NCBI GenBank assembly: GCA_964559125.1
Contig: CAZLGW010000031.1
Coordinates: 1 to 64,000, forward strand
Length of the DNA stretch: 64,000 nucleotides
Direction: 5' to 3'
Source: Ravibacter sp964559125
GTDB lineage: Bacteria; Bacteroidota; Bacteroidia; Cytophagales; Spirosomataceae
Every line of letters starts with the position of its first letter. Positions within the stretch are counted from its first letter, which is position 1. A program made the translations under genes and the position numbers. Below, piece by piece: positions 17,634-25,951 of this stretch. The notes under the pieces are model-generated. The model was not told the DNA's origin. It saw nothing but the letters and a program-made list of their open reading frames with translations, and made no database searches.

Positions 17634-18773
17634 TCAGCGCCATTTTGCAGCCTGTTCCTGCCTGAAAGCATTATAACCTCCCACTACCATGTAATAAAGA
17701 AACAGTGCCAAATCCATCAAAGGTATAAAAAAGCTTCCGACGGTAGTACCGAGGCGACGATTGATCAAAGCCAGAACCAGCCATTGCAGCGCCCACCGCG
17801 CGCCGAATATGACGGCCGTCCCGGCAAGTAGGTAGTTGTCTTTTGCCAGCAAAGCCCAGGCCGTATTTCCCAGGGCTGCAATCCAGGTAAATATGTGTGA
17901 AACCGCCAGCAGCCCCAGCAAAAATTTAAAGCGCTTGCGGTAAAATTTACCTACTCCCAGATGTCGTCTCTTTTGAATGAACCATTCACGCCATGTCCTT
18001 TTGGGAACGGAATACATAAAGCTGTCGGGGTCAAGATTGCAGGCGGTATTCCCCCGGCCTGCGACCTCGTTTATAAAAAGGTCGTCGTCGCCGCCCAATA
18101 CATTGCCGTGGGTATAAAAGCCTTTATTCCTAAAAAAAAGCTCTTTCCTGTACATCAGGTTCCGCCCCACTCCCATATAGGCTATCCCGTACGACGCAAA
18201 CGAGAAATACTGAACAGCGGTATAGAAAGTCTCGCACCTGATGAACCAGTTCAGAAGCCCTTTTTCCTTCCGGTAAGGCGAAAAACCCAGCACGATCTCC
18301 TTTCTCCCTCCCATCCGGCTCATCATGGAGCTTATCCAACTGTCGCCCGACGGCCTGCAGTCGGCATCGGTCATCAGTGAGGTTTCGTAGCGGGCGTGCT
18401 TCTGACCTATTGTTACCGCATATTTTTTGGTAGTGATATGATCGTATTCTTTCTTGATCCGGACGGTACGTACGCTCGACGAATCCCGGCAGTAGGCCTC
18501 CAGGAATTCTTCTGTACCGTCTGTCGAACGATCATCGATGACCAGTACCTCGTAAAGCGGGTAATCCTGGCTCTCAAGCAGAGGAAGCAGTTCGCGGAGA
18601 TTCTCCAGCTCATTCCAGGCACAGATAATGACGCTCACTCCCCGCGCCGGATCGTTTTCTTCATATCGGCGGCTTTTATAGAAGATCAAACGCGCGAATA
18701 CGATCACTATAAAAAAAAGCTGGATCGACACGAAAAAAAGCAGTACGAGCAAAGAACAGTCAGAGGGCGTCAC
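17634..18773 (-). CDS. Membrane-anchored family 2 glycosyltransferase
   Basis: A 379-residue GT2 enzyme with an N-terminal membrane helix and two to three C-terminal helices. GVSVIICAWNELENL is the nucleotide-binding start, VLVIDDRSTDGT and MTDADCRP are the Asp motifs, GGDDDLFINEV supplies the catalytic base region, and QKRRHLGVG takes the place of QxxRW. The open frame extends to 18905, but I chose the GTG at 18773. The longer version has no membrane-compatible start and would collide with tgt, and a TATATTTG box lies 17 bases upstream of the GTG. The layout resembles polysaccharide synthases. It is the first gene of an operon with rsmG. Confidence 0.83.
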   Translation of the reverse strand: MTPSDCSLLVLLFFVSIQLFFIVIVFARLIFYKSRRYEENDPARGVSVIICAWNELENLRELLPLLESQDYPLYEVLVIDDRSTDGTEEFLEAYCRDSSSVRTVRIKKEYDHITTKKYAVTIGQKHARYETSLMTDADCRPSGDSWISSMMSRMGGRKEIVLGFSPYRKEKGLLNWFIRCETFYTAVQYFSFASYGIAYMGVGRNLMYRKELFFRNKGFYTHGNVLGGDDDLFINEVAGRGNTACNLDPDSFMYSVPKRTWREWFIQKRRHLGVGKFYRKRFKFLLGLLAVSHIFTWIAALGNTAWALLAKDNYLLAGTAVIFGARWALQWLVLALINRRLGTTVGSFFIPLMDLALFLYYMVVGGYNAFRQEQAAKWR

Positions 18774-18790
18774 GAATTCTCTTTTTGGAA

Positions 18791-18798
18791 CAAATATA
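18791..18798 (-). promoter_or_regulatory. Predicted -7 box for the GT2-rsmG operon
   Basis: TATATTTG on the minus strand is a full TAnnTTTG match, 17 bases before the GTG at 18773. It supports the short start of the glycosyltransferase. Confidence 0.55.
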
Positions 18799-18832
18799 CA
18801 AGCGTTCCGCTCCTTTATCCCCAAGATGTACT

Positions 18833-18840
18833 TAATTTTG
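18833..18840 (+). promoter_or_regulatory. Predicted -7 box for tgt
   Basis: TAATTTTG is a full TAnnTTTG match, 69 bases before the tgt ATG. It lies back to back with the GT2 box. Confidence 0.45.
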
Positions 18841-18909
18841 GCGCCAGATTCAGAACTCCGGGCCGGCCTCCGGAACTTCACCCGCAACCGCCGGCCTTCT
18901 TTCATCTAT

Positions 18910-20043
18910 ATGAAATTCAGCTTAAGCGCTACAGATCTCAGTTCAAAGGCTCGGGCAGGCGTCATCGAAACAGCCCACGGCCTTATCGAAACCCCCATAT
19001 TCATGCCGGTCGGAACGGCCGGCTCTGTAAAGGCTGTCCATCAGCGCGAACTCCGTGACGACATCGACGCCCGGATCATCCTCGGCAATACTTACCATCT
19101 GTATCTCCGTCCCGGGCTGGGCGTACTGGAAAAAGCGGGCGGCCTGCACCGCTTCATGAACTGGGATCGCCCTATCCTGACCGACAGCGGCGGATACCAG
19201 GTCTATTCCCTTGCCTCGACGGGGAGAAAAATCAACGATGAAGGTGTGGCGTTTAAGTCACACATTGATGGCTCCACACACTTCTTCTCGCCTGAAACCG
19301 CGATCGACATCCAGCGGTCTATCGGGGCCGATATCGTGATGGCTTTTGACGAATGTACTCCCTACCCGTGCGAATACGGGTATGCCCGCCGATCGATGGA
19401 CCTCACTCATCAGTGGCTTACAAGATGCTGCACGCATTTCGACGACACTTCCGGGAAATACGGCTTTGACCAGACGCTTTTCCCCATCGTGCAGGGAAGT
19501 ACGTACAAAGACCTGAGGATCGAATCTGCCGGCCGCATCGCGGAAGCCGATAGGGAAGGCAATGCGATCGGCGGATTATCGGTAGGGGAACCGGCCGAGG
19601 TGATGTATGAGCTGACTGAGGTTGTCTGCGATATTCTTCCCAAAGAAAAACCCCGCTACCTGATGGGGGTAGGTACGCCCGCCAACATCCTGGAATGCAT
19701 TGCATTGGGCATCGATATGTTCGACTGCGTCATGCCTACGCGCAACGCCCGCAACGGGATGCTCTTTACTACCGAAGGCATTCTCAACATCCGGAATGAA
19801 AAATGGAGCGCCGACTACAGCGCACTCGATCCTGCACTTGGCGGATACGTCTCTACCCATTACTCGAAAGCCTATCTCAGGCATCTTGTGAAAGCCGGTG
19901 AAATGCTCGGCGCCCAGATCGCCAGTATCCAGAACCTGACTTTTTATCTCTGGCTGGTGAGAACCGCGAGGGAAAAGATCATCGAAGGTACTTTTTCGAA
20001 GTGGAAATCTTCCGTGCTCCCGACGATCATGAGAAGGTTGTAA
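18910..20043 (+). CDS. tgt: Queuine tRNA-ribosyltransferase, lacking canonical zinc ligands
   Basis: A 377-residue enzyme that exchanges G34 for preQ1 in tRNAs with GUN anticodons. The start at 18910 (MKFSLSATDLSSKARAG) matches the family; the open frame reaches 18826. Recognisable elements are LTDSGGYQVYSL, FDECTPYPCEYGYARRSM, QGSTYKDLR, GGLSVGEP, and the nucleophile region GIDMFDCVMPTRNARNG. The family's zinc site (ECxCxTC and a later histidine in IHNL) reads ALGGYVS and IQNL here, so all three cysteines and the histidine are absent. From memory, loss of the cysteines is common in Bacteroidota Tgt. The protein otherwise looks complete and active. Confidence 0.93.
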   Translation: MKFSLSATDLSSKARAGVIETAHGLIETPIFMPVGTAGSVKAVHQRELRDDIDARIILGNTYHLYLRPGLGVLEKAGGLHRFMNWDRPILTDSGGYQVYSLASTGRKINDEGVAFKSHIDGSTHFFSPETAIDIQRSIGADIVMAFDECTPYPCEYGYARRSMDLTHQWLTRCCTHFDDTSGKYGFDQTLFPIVQGSTYKDLRIESAGRIAEADREGNAIGGLSVGEPAEVMYELTEVVCDILPKEKPRYLMGVGTPANILECIALGIDMFDCVMPTRNARNGMLFTTEGILNIRNEKWSADYSALDPALGGYVSTHYSKAYLRHLVKAGEMLGAQIASIQNLTFYLWLVRTAREKIIEGTFSKWKSSVLPTIMRRL

Positions 20044-20129
20044 TCGCGGTCCTTTGGCACAGTTATTGTATCAGGGATCCTGTGATCCAGGGTCAGCTAC
20101 CCGGTAGCTGCATAAAGCTATATAACCTC

Positions 20130-21563
20130 ATGAAAAAAATATCTTACCTGTTCTTATCTCTCTTGCTGGCTTCCGGCAATATTTCATTAGCACAGGAAAT
20201 AGTTCAGCCCAATAGCCCCGACTACAATCCAAAAGCCCTTTACGAAGGCCCTTACAAGCTCAATACCTGGTCGGTATCCGCGCATTTCGGTCCCGGGCAG
20301 TTTTACGGCGACCTGAGGGAATATGACTTCTTCCCGGTCACCAAAAATTCGACAGACAGCCACAACGAACTGTCTTTCCAGGGCGGGGTTACTTTACATA
20401 AACAGCTGTCCTATCTTTTCGGGGCAAGGGCAGACATGTCTTTTGGAGGGCTGAACGGTATGAAAAGAAGGCTCTACTACAGTTATTTCACCGGCTCCTA
20501 CACCGACTTCGCTATTTCCGGTACCGTCAATCTCAAGGGACTGCTGATGGGCCCCAACAAGATGAAAAGATGGAAGGCCGATCTTTTCGTCGGCGCAGGA
20601 CAGGTATGGTATAAGTCAAACGCTTACCAGTTGGGAACGGGAGAACCCCTCCGCACTACGAACGGGACCCGTAACGACTGGATTATCCCCATCGGCATGT
20701 CGTGGAACTACGAACTCTCTCCCCGGTTTGACATAGGGCTCGATTTTCGTCTCAACAGGGTCAATTCCGATTACCTCGACGCTACTTACGGCGGAGCAGA
20801 CCCGGGAGAAGCGCCCAATGCCACTACTTCCAGGAAAGGAACATCGGCGGTAGACCTATACGGTGGCGCCTCTGTAGTCCTTACCTATAAGCTGGGTAAA
20901 AAACCGCTCAGAGTGAAAAGAGAGAATGGCAAATGGGCCTACCATCCTGAAGACGGCTCGGGCTACTACAACCTTCGCTATACTGATCCCAAGGTGCTGA
21001 TAAAACCACCTAAAATTCTTTCGCTCCAGGAAATGGATTCAGTCGCAAAAGCAAACAGGCCCGAGGATATCGATCCGCGCCTGCTGCTCGATTCAGACGG
21101 TGACGGCGTGTCTGACTTCTTCGACAAAGAACCGGATTCCCCGGCCGGAAGCATAGTCGACGGCAGCGGCAGGGTAATAGATTTTGATTCGTATGTCAAA
21201 AATGCGCTAAGCTCGCAGCTGGGTTGCTCGGAAGTATTTGCCAACATCCCGTTCGAAACCGATAAGCACCTCCTGAATGCAGAGGCAAAGGAAATCCTTA
21301 AAAACGTAGCCCAGGTAATGAACAAAAACGGGTGCAGGCTTCAGCTGGCAGGCCATGCCGACAGAAGAGCCTCCGACCGCTACAACCTGGCGCTTTCGAA
21401 ACGTCGCGTTGAGGCTGTAAAAGAATTCCTCCTTAAGGAAGGAGGTGTGAGTGCCGGCAAAATCATGACCGACTACTTCGGCTCATTCAAGCCGATTGCC
21501 GATGGCGCCAGCCGCGAGGGACTCCAGAAAAACCGCAGGGTAGAAATGAGGTTGCTTCCCTGA
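20130..21563 (+). CDS. OmpA-family outer membrane protein
   Basis: A 477-residue protein starting at the ATG at 20130; the frame opens at 20001 inside tgt, but the signal peptide MKKISYLFLSLLLASGNISLAQ begins here. Residues about 40-300 have amphipathic, glycine-rich strands typical of an outer membrane beta-barrel. A calcium-type repeat, LDSDGDGVSDFFDKEPDSP, links to a C-terminal OmpA peptidoglycan-binding domain. It contains QLAGHADRRASDRYNLALSKRR and ends KNRRVEMRLLP, with the conserved Asp and Arg that bind diaminopimelate. It probably anchors the outer membrane to the wall. Confidence 0.9.
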   Translation: MKKISYLFLSLLLASGNISLAQEIVQPNSPDYNPKALYEGPYKLNTWSVSAHFGPGQFYGDLREYDFFPVTKNSTDSHNELSFQGGVTLHKQLSYLFGARADMSFGGLNGMKRRLYYSYFTGSYTDFAISGTVNLKGLLMGPNKMKRWKADLFVGAGQVWYKSNAYQLGTGEPLRTTNGTRNDWIIPIGMSWNYELSPRFDIGLDFRLNRVNSDYLDATYGGADPGEAPNATTSRKGTSAVDLYGGASVVLTYKLGKKPLRVKRENGKWAYHPEDGSGYYNLRYTDPKVLIKPPKILSLQEMDSVAKANRPEDIDPRLLLDSDGDGVSDFFDKEPDSPAGSIVDGSGRVIDFDSYVKNALSSQLGCSEVFANIPFETDKHLLNAEAKEILKNVAQVMNKNGCRLQLAGHADRRASDRYNLALSKRRVEAVKEFLLKEGGVSAGKIMTDYFGSFKPIADGASREGLQKNRRVEMRLLP

Positions 21564-21604
21564 TATTGTCCATTAATTTCCACATAATTATTACCTGATT
21601 TCAA

Positions 21605-22735
21605 GTGAGTATTTCGACCGATCCGTCTTCAAAAGCTTTCGATTTTTTAATTGTAGGGGCCGGCCTCTGGGGTTGCGTTTTTGCGCACCAGGCTACTAAA
21701 CACGGAAAAAAGTGTCTAGTCATTGACCGGAGATCACATATCGGCGGCAATACCTATTGTGAAAATGTAGAAGGCATCAACGTTCATAAGTACGGAGCGC
21801 ATATATTTCACACCAATGATAAGCCCATCTGGGATTTCGTCAACTCATTCGTAGAATTTAACCGCTATACCAACTCTCCCCTGGCCAACTACAAGGGTGA
21901 GCTCTATAACCTGCCTTTCAATATGAATACCTTCTATGCTTTGTGGAAGGTTAAGACGCCGGAAGAGGCGAAAGCTAAAATAGAAGCACAGGTAAAGGAA
22001 GCCAATATCGCCGATCCGCAGAACCTGGAAGAGCAGGCGATCTCGCTCGTCGGCACCGATATCTACTATAAGCTCATTAAGGGCTACACTGAAAAGCAGT
22101 GGGGAAGAAAAGCCACAGAGCTGCCGGCTTTTATTATCAAGCGGCTGCCGGTAAGATTTACATACGACAATAATTACTTCAACGACAAGTACCAGGGCAT
22201 CCCGATAGGAGGTTACAACAAGCTCTCGGAAGGGTTGCTGGAAGGAAGCGAGGTCAGGTTGGGCGTGGATTACTTCGCAGACCGGAACGCACTGGACGCG
22301 CTCGCGGATACGATTGTATATACCGGCAAGATCGACGAATATTTTGATTTCCGGTTCGGCAGCCTCGACTACCGCAGCCTTCGCTTCGACCATAAGATCC
22401 TGGATACAGATAATTTTCAGGGCAATGCCGTGGTCAATTACACCGAAGCAGAGATCCCCTATACCCGGATCATCGAGCACAAGCATTTCGAATTCGGCAC
22501 TCAGCCTAAAACCGTCGTCACCTACGAATACCCCCAGGAATGGGTAAAAGGCGCCGAACCTTACTATCCTGTCAACGACACTAAAAATGACGGGATCTTC
22601 CGGCAGTACCGGGCGCTGGCCGAACAGGAAAAGAATGTCATATTCGGCGGCCGTCTCGCAGAATACCGCTACTACGACATGCACCAGGTAATAGGGTCGG
22701 CGCTCAAAAGGACGAAAGAACTTTTTGGGGTATAA
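21605..22735 (+). CDS. glf: UDP-galactopyranose mutase
   Basis: A 376-residue FAD enzyme. The dinucleotide-binding loop DFLIVGAGLWGCVFAHQA is followed by VIDRRSHIGGNTYCE and the substrate motif HKYGAHIFHT. GYTEKQWGRKATELP, RLPVRFTYDNNYFNDKYQG, and the final VIFGGRLAEYRYYDMHQV are all characteristic of Glf. It interconverts UDP-Galp and UDP-Galf, the galactofuranose donor for surface glycans. The start is a GTG at 21605, 41 bases after the OmpA gene. No other galactofuranose gene lies next to it. Confidence 0.95.
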   Translation: MSISTDPSSKAFDFLIVGAGLWGCVFAHQATKHGKKCLVIDRRSHIGGNTYCENVEGINVHKYGAHIFHTNDKPIWDFVNSFVEFNRYTNSPLANYKGELYNLPFNMNTFYALWKVKTPEEAKAKIEAQVKEANIADPQNLEEQAISLVGTDIYYKLIKGYTEKQWGRKATELPAFIIKRLPVRFTYDNNYFNDKYQGIPIGGYNKLSEGLLEGSEVRLGVDYFADRNALDALADTIVYTGKIDEYFDFRFGSLDYRSLRFDHKILDTDNFQGNAVVNYTEAEIPYTRIIEHKHFEFGTQPKTVVTYEYPQEWVKGAEPYYPVNDTKNDGIFRQYRALAEQEKNVIFGGRLAEYRYYDMHQVIGSALKRTKELFGV

Positions 22736-22839
22736 TCTCCTGCATCTGCATTGCTATTTTCTCTTTTGAAAATTTCCTTCTATACATACGTTCGTTGCAG
22801 GAAGAAACGTTTTTACTCAAACTATAACCACAATAAAAA

Positions 22840-23253
22840 ATGAAAAAGACAGCTTTGTTCATCGGTTCCCTGATGGTTATCGGGGGGCTGACTTTCAGTT
22901 CATGTTCTAAAAACACAAAAGAGGAAGCAAAAGAAGCGGCTGAGTCTGCGGCGCAGGATGTAAAAGATGCCGCCGACGCTACCGGTCAAAAACTTGATAA
23001 CATTGCGAGTGATATCAAAGAAGGCGCTCAGGATGTGGCTTCCGACGTAAAAGATGCAGCCAATAATGCATCGGCAAAAATCGACGAGAAGGTAAGCAGG
23101 CTTAACCAGGCTGCGAAAGCCGAATATGAAAGCCTTGAAAAAGAGCTTAAACGCATTGACGAAGATTTGAAAAACGCAACTGCCGACAAAAAGGCGGAGC
23201 TTCGGAAAACAAAAGAAAGACTGGAAAAGAGGAAAAAGGAAATACTGGGATAG
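22840..23253 (+). CDS. Small alpha-helical lipoprotein, LEA/YtxH-like coiled coil
   Basis: A 137-residue protein. The signal peptide ends in a lipobox at FSSC (Cys22). The rest is almost entirely helical and highly charged, with 11-residue-like repeats (DVKDAADATGQKLDN, DIKEGAQDVASDVKDAANN) and a C-terminal coiled coil from about residue 85. Such repeats resemble LEA or YtxH-type stress proteins. A role in envelope stress is inference. It has its own strong terminator. Confidence 0.75.
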   Translation: MKKTALFIGSLMVIGGLTFSSCSKNTKEEAKEAAESAAQDVKDAADATGQKLDNIASDIKEGAQDVASDVKDAANNASAKIDEKVSRLNQAAKAEYESLEKELKRIDEDLKNATADKKAELRKTKERLEKRKKEILG

Positions 23254-23267
23254 TATTTCCGTACCCA

Positions 23268-23309
23268 TCCAAAAGCCCGGCACTGATGCTCAGCGCCGGG
23301 CTTTTGGAT
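23268..23309. terminator. Bidirectional terminator between convergent genes
   Basis: AAAAGCCCGGC at 23271-23281 pairs with GCCGGGCTTTT at 23294-23304 around a short loop, with T-runs on both strands. It serves the lipoprotein gene on the plus strand and the metalloprotease gene on the minus strand. Confidence 0.88.
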
Positions 23310-23328
23310 TCAGGGAGGGTCCTCCCTC

Positions 23329-25887
23329 CTATTTATTCGGGTCGAGGGCTAAAGAAACCCTCCTGTTCAGATCTTCCAGGTGAAACCTGCTCAGTCTGTC
23401 GGTCGTACGGGGAATCGCTCCCTGTATCTGCCGCCTGAGCGCTTCCAGGTGTCCCCGGGCCACAGACGGCTGGTCTGTCTCGGCGAGCTCTACCGTACGG
23501 GCAGAAAAACCATAGGTGATCCCGGGCGGAACAGATGCGACAGTAGCTTTTCCCGGCTTCAGCTTCGCCATCAGGTTTTCGAGGTATACTTTTTGAAGAT
23601 TACGCCTGAAAATATCGATAGTCCGTCCCGAGCCCAGCTCCGACCATATACCTTTCTCCAGGTCGGTATACAGCTCGTCCAGGGTGTAGTAATCCGCAGA
23701 GATCCCTGTTTCCATCAGGCGTACGGCCCTGTCTCCCGCAAAAAGGGCTGCCAGTATTGTTGACTGGATCTCCTTGAGCGCCTCTACTCCCGTCTCTGGC
23801 TTCAGCTTGTTGATCACTGTGGAATCAAGCAGCCATTTCGGGGTTTTGAAAAGCTGTTCATTCAGAAAGGCAACAGCTTCTTTCTGAATCTTCTTCGGAA
23901 CGGCAACAAAAGCCGCTCCTTCCATATCGTAGGTCACCGGGTTGTCGTAAACCCCGCCAATATTCTTTGTCACATGCCCCATATACCTTCTGTACTGGGT
24001 GACAACGTTGCCATACAGCTCCTCCAGCTCCTTATAGCTCTGTCCGTCCTCGCGGCTCCATTCATTCAGGTTGGGTAGTATGCGCTGAAGGTTGAGAATC
24101 CCGTATGCTGACGCTTTCATGGCATTGTCGCCGAGATCTTCAGACTGGAACCTCGGGTCATGAGGGTTTATCTCGGTCCCAAAACGAAGCCTCGCCTGCT
24201 TATAGGCTTCTTTTGTCCAGGAATTCAGGATCGCCCGGTCATCGTCATTTTTGCCGAAGTAGCTGTATCCCCACTTGATCGCCCATTTGTCATAGTCGCC
24301 TACGCCAGGGAAAAAATGCGTTACGCCGTCGCCCGGCTGCGCCACATAGTTAAAACGCGCATAATCCATGATAGACGAAGTATGTCCGTTTTTCGCCAGC
24401 CACTCGTTATCTCTCAGCTTCTCGACAGGAGTAGCCGAGCTTGCTCCGAAATTATGTCTTAACCCGAGGGTATGCCCTACTTCGTGCGCCGCGACAAACC
24501 TCACCAGCTCTCCCATCAACTCGTCGTCAAAAGTCTTCTTTCTTGCCCGGGGATCCACTGCAGCAGTCTGGACGAGGTACCAGTTGCGCAGCAGCCGCAT
24601 CACATTATGGTACCATCCGATATGGCTTTCTATGATTTCCCCGCTTCTCGGATCATGGACGTTGGGCCCGTAAGCATTCTGTATCTCGGCCGCGAAGTAA
24701 CGGATCACCGAAAACCTGGCATCCTCAAGACTCATCGTGCTGTCTGATTCAGGCCAGTCTTCCGCACGTATCGCATTTTTCCAGCCTGCATTTTCAAACG
24801 CCGCCTGCCAGTCGTTTACGCCGGCTTTCAGGTACTTTCTCCATTTCATCGGCGTTGCAGGGTCGATATAAAACACGATAGGCTTGGCCGGCTCGATCAA
24901 TGTCCCGGCTTTCTGCAGTCTCGCGTCGGCTTCGTTTTTAGGTTCCAGTCTCCACCTGACGGCGAAAACCTGCTCTTCCGACTTTTGCGACTCTTCTCCG
25001 AATACCGTGTATTTATTGGCAAAATACCCGACCCTGTTATCAAAAAGACGGGTTTCCATCGGCACCTTGGGCAATACGATCATCGAAGTATTCATCTCCA
25101 GTGTAACTACCCCGGCGTCTCTCCCGGCAGGGAAATAAACTCCTACCTGCGGAGCCGGCGAAGTGGTAACCACCTGGGGAACAACAGTAAAAGTCTTTGT
25201 AGTCCTGATCTCTACATTAGTCGGATAAGTGCTTATCCGGTCAATAAAAGAAGCGTCTTTTTTAAATGAAGCCAGTTTCAGTAATTGCTTCCTGATCGAA
25301 CTGAGCGAAAATGCGGGATTATCGGCGTTAAAGAAATCCGTAACCTCTACGACATAGCTCTGGTGCGATCCCGTTTTTTTCAGCGCCTTCACTTCGAATA
25401 CCCCGATAATCGGGTCGGCGGCCGAGTTCCGGACTGCCTCTGCGATGGGACTTGCACTGTCGGGGCTTACCGTCAATACCGTAACCGAGCGCAGGAGAAG
25501 CTGATGGGCAGGGCCTTTCTCCCAGCGGATCATCTGCCTCTTTACCTCTTCTCCTCCGAACACTCCGGCACCGCCTGCCGTACGGGAAAAGCGGGTAACC
25601 GACATAATGTCTCTTCCGAACAATGAGTCGGGGACTTCCAGGTACCACTTATCAGCCGCAAAATGTACACCCATTAAACCATACTGGCTCTTTGCAGTGC
25701 TGTCGATCACGTCAGAAAAAGGCTTGGGACCCTTTGCAGGAGGGCTCTTAGCCTTCTGGGCGGTACTATCAGGTTTGGGCGCTTCCGTTTTGGCGGCCTC
25801 CGCCTCTTTTTTCTTCTTTTTCTGTGCAACACCAGGCTGAACCCCGGCAAGCAGGAGGGCTGTGACGAGCAATAAAGTTTTTAGCAT
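23329..25887 (-). CDS. Zinc-dependent metalloprotease (DUF5117/DUF5118/DUF4953 type)
   Basis: An 852-residue exported protein with signal peptide MLKTLLLVTALLLAGVQPGVAQ and a lysine/alanine/proline-rich linker to about residue 55. Two N-terminal beta domains (DUF5118 then DUF5117 by position and content, such as YGLMGVHFAADKWYLEVPD) precede a metzincin-like catalytic domain. The zinc motif is HEVGHTLGLRHNF, with His468, Glu469, His472 and His478. SIMDYARFNYVAQPGD after it is the Met-turn region. These proteases are abundant in Bacteroidota, but their substrates are poorly known. Confidence 0.9.
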   Translation of the reverse strand: MLKTLLLVTALLLAGVQPGVAQKKKKKEAEAAKTEAPKPDSTAQKAKSPPAKGPKPFSDVIDSTAKSQYGLMGVHFAADKWYLEVPDSLFGRDIMSVTRFSRTAGGAGVFGGEEVKRQMIRWEKGPAHQLLLRSVTVLTVSPDSASPIAEAVRNSAADPIIGVFEVKALKKTGSHQSYVVEVTDFFNADNPAFSLSSIRKQLLKLASFKKDASFIDRISTYPTNVEIRTTKTFTVVPQVVTTSPAPQVGVYFPAGRDAGVVTLEMNTSMIVLPKVPMETRLFDNRVGYFANKYTVFGEESQKSEEQVFAVRWRLEPKNEADARLQKAGTLIEPAKPIVFYIDPATPMKWRKYLKAGVNDWQAAFENAGWKNAIRAEDWPESDSTMSLEDARFSVIRYFAAEIQNAYGPNVHDPRSGEIIESHIGWYHNVMRLLRNWYLVQTAAVDPRARKKTFDDELMGELVRFVAAHEVGHTLGLRHNFGASSATPVEKLRDNEWLAKNGHTSSIMDYARFNYVAQPGDGVTHFFPGVGDYDKWAIKWGYSYFGKNDDDRAILNSWTKEAYKQARLRFGTEINPHDPRFQSEDLGDNAMKASAYGILNLQRILPNLNEWSREDGQSYKELEELYGNVVTQYRRYMGHVTKNIGGVYDNPVTYDMEGAAFVAVPKKIQKEAVAFLNEQLFKTPKWLLDSTVINKLKPETGVEALKEIQSTILAALFAGDRAVRLMETGISADYYTLDELYTDLEKGIWSELGSGRTIDIFRRNLQKVYLENLMAKLKPGKATVASVPPGITYGFSARTVELAETDQPSVARGHLEALRRQIQGAIPRTTDRLSRFHLEDLNRRVSLALDPNK

Positions 25888-25951
25888 TATTCTGATTGGA
25901 GATTGTTGATTATAGTTTGTTACTAAAGAAGTCTTGAATTACCACAAACCC

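Noticed and set aside
20061..20110. Two small hairpins between tgt and the OmpA gene as a terminator
   Set aside because: CAGCTAC-CCG-GTAGCTG and GGATC-CTGT-GATCC form stems, but neither is followed by a T-run. They may affect mRNA structure but do not support a terminator call.
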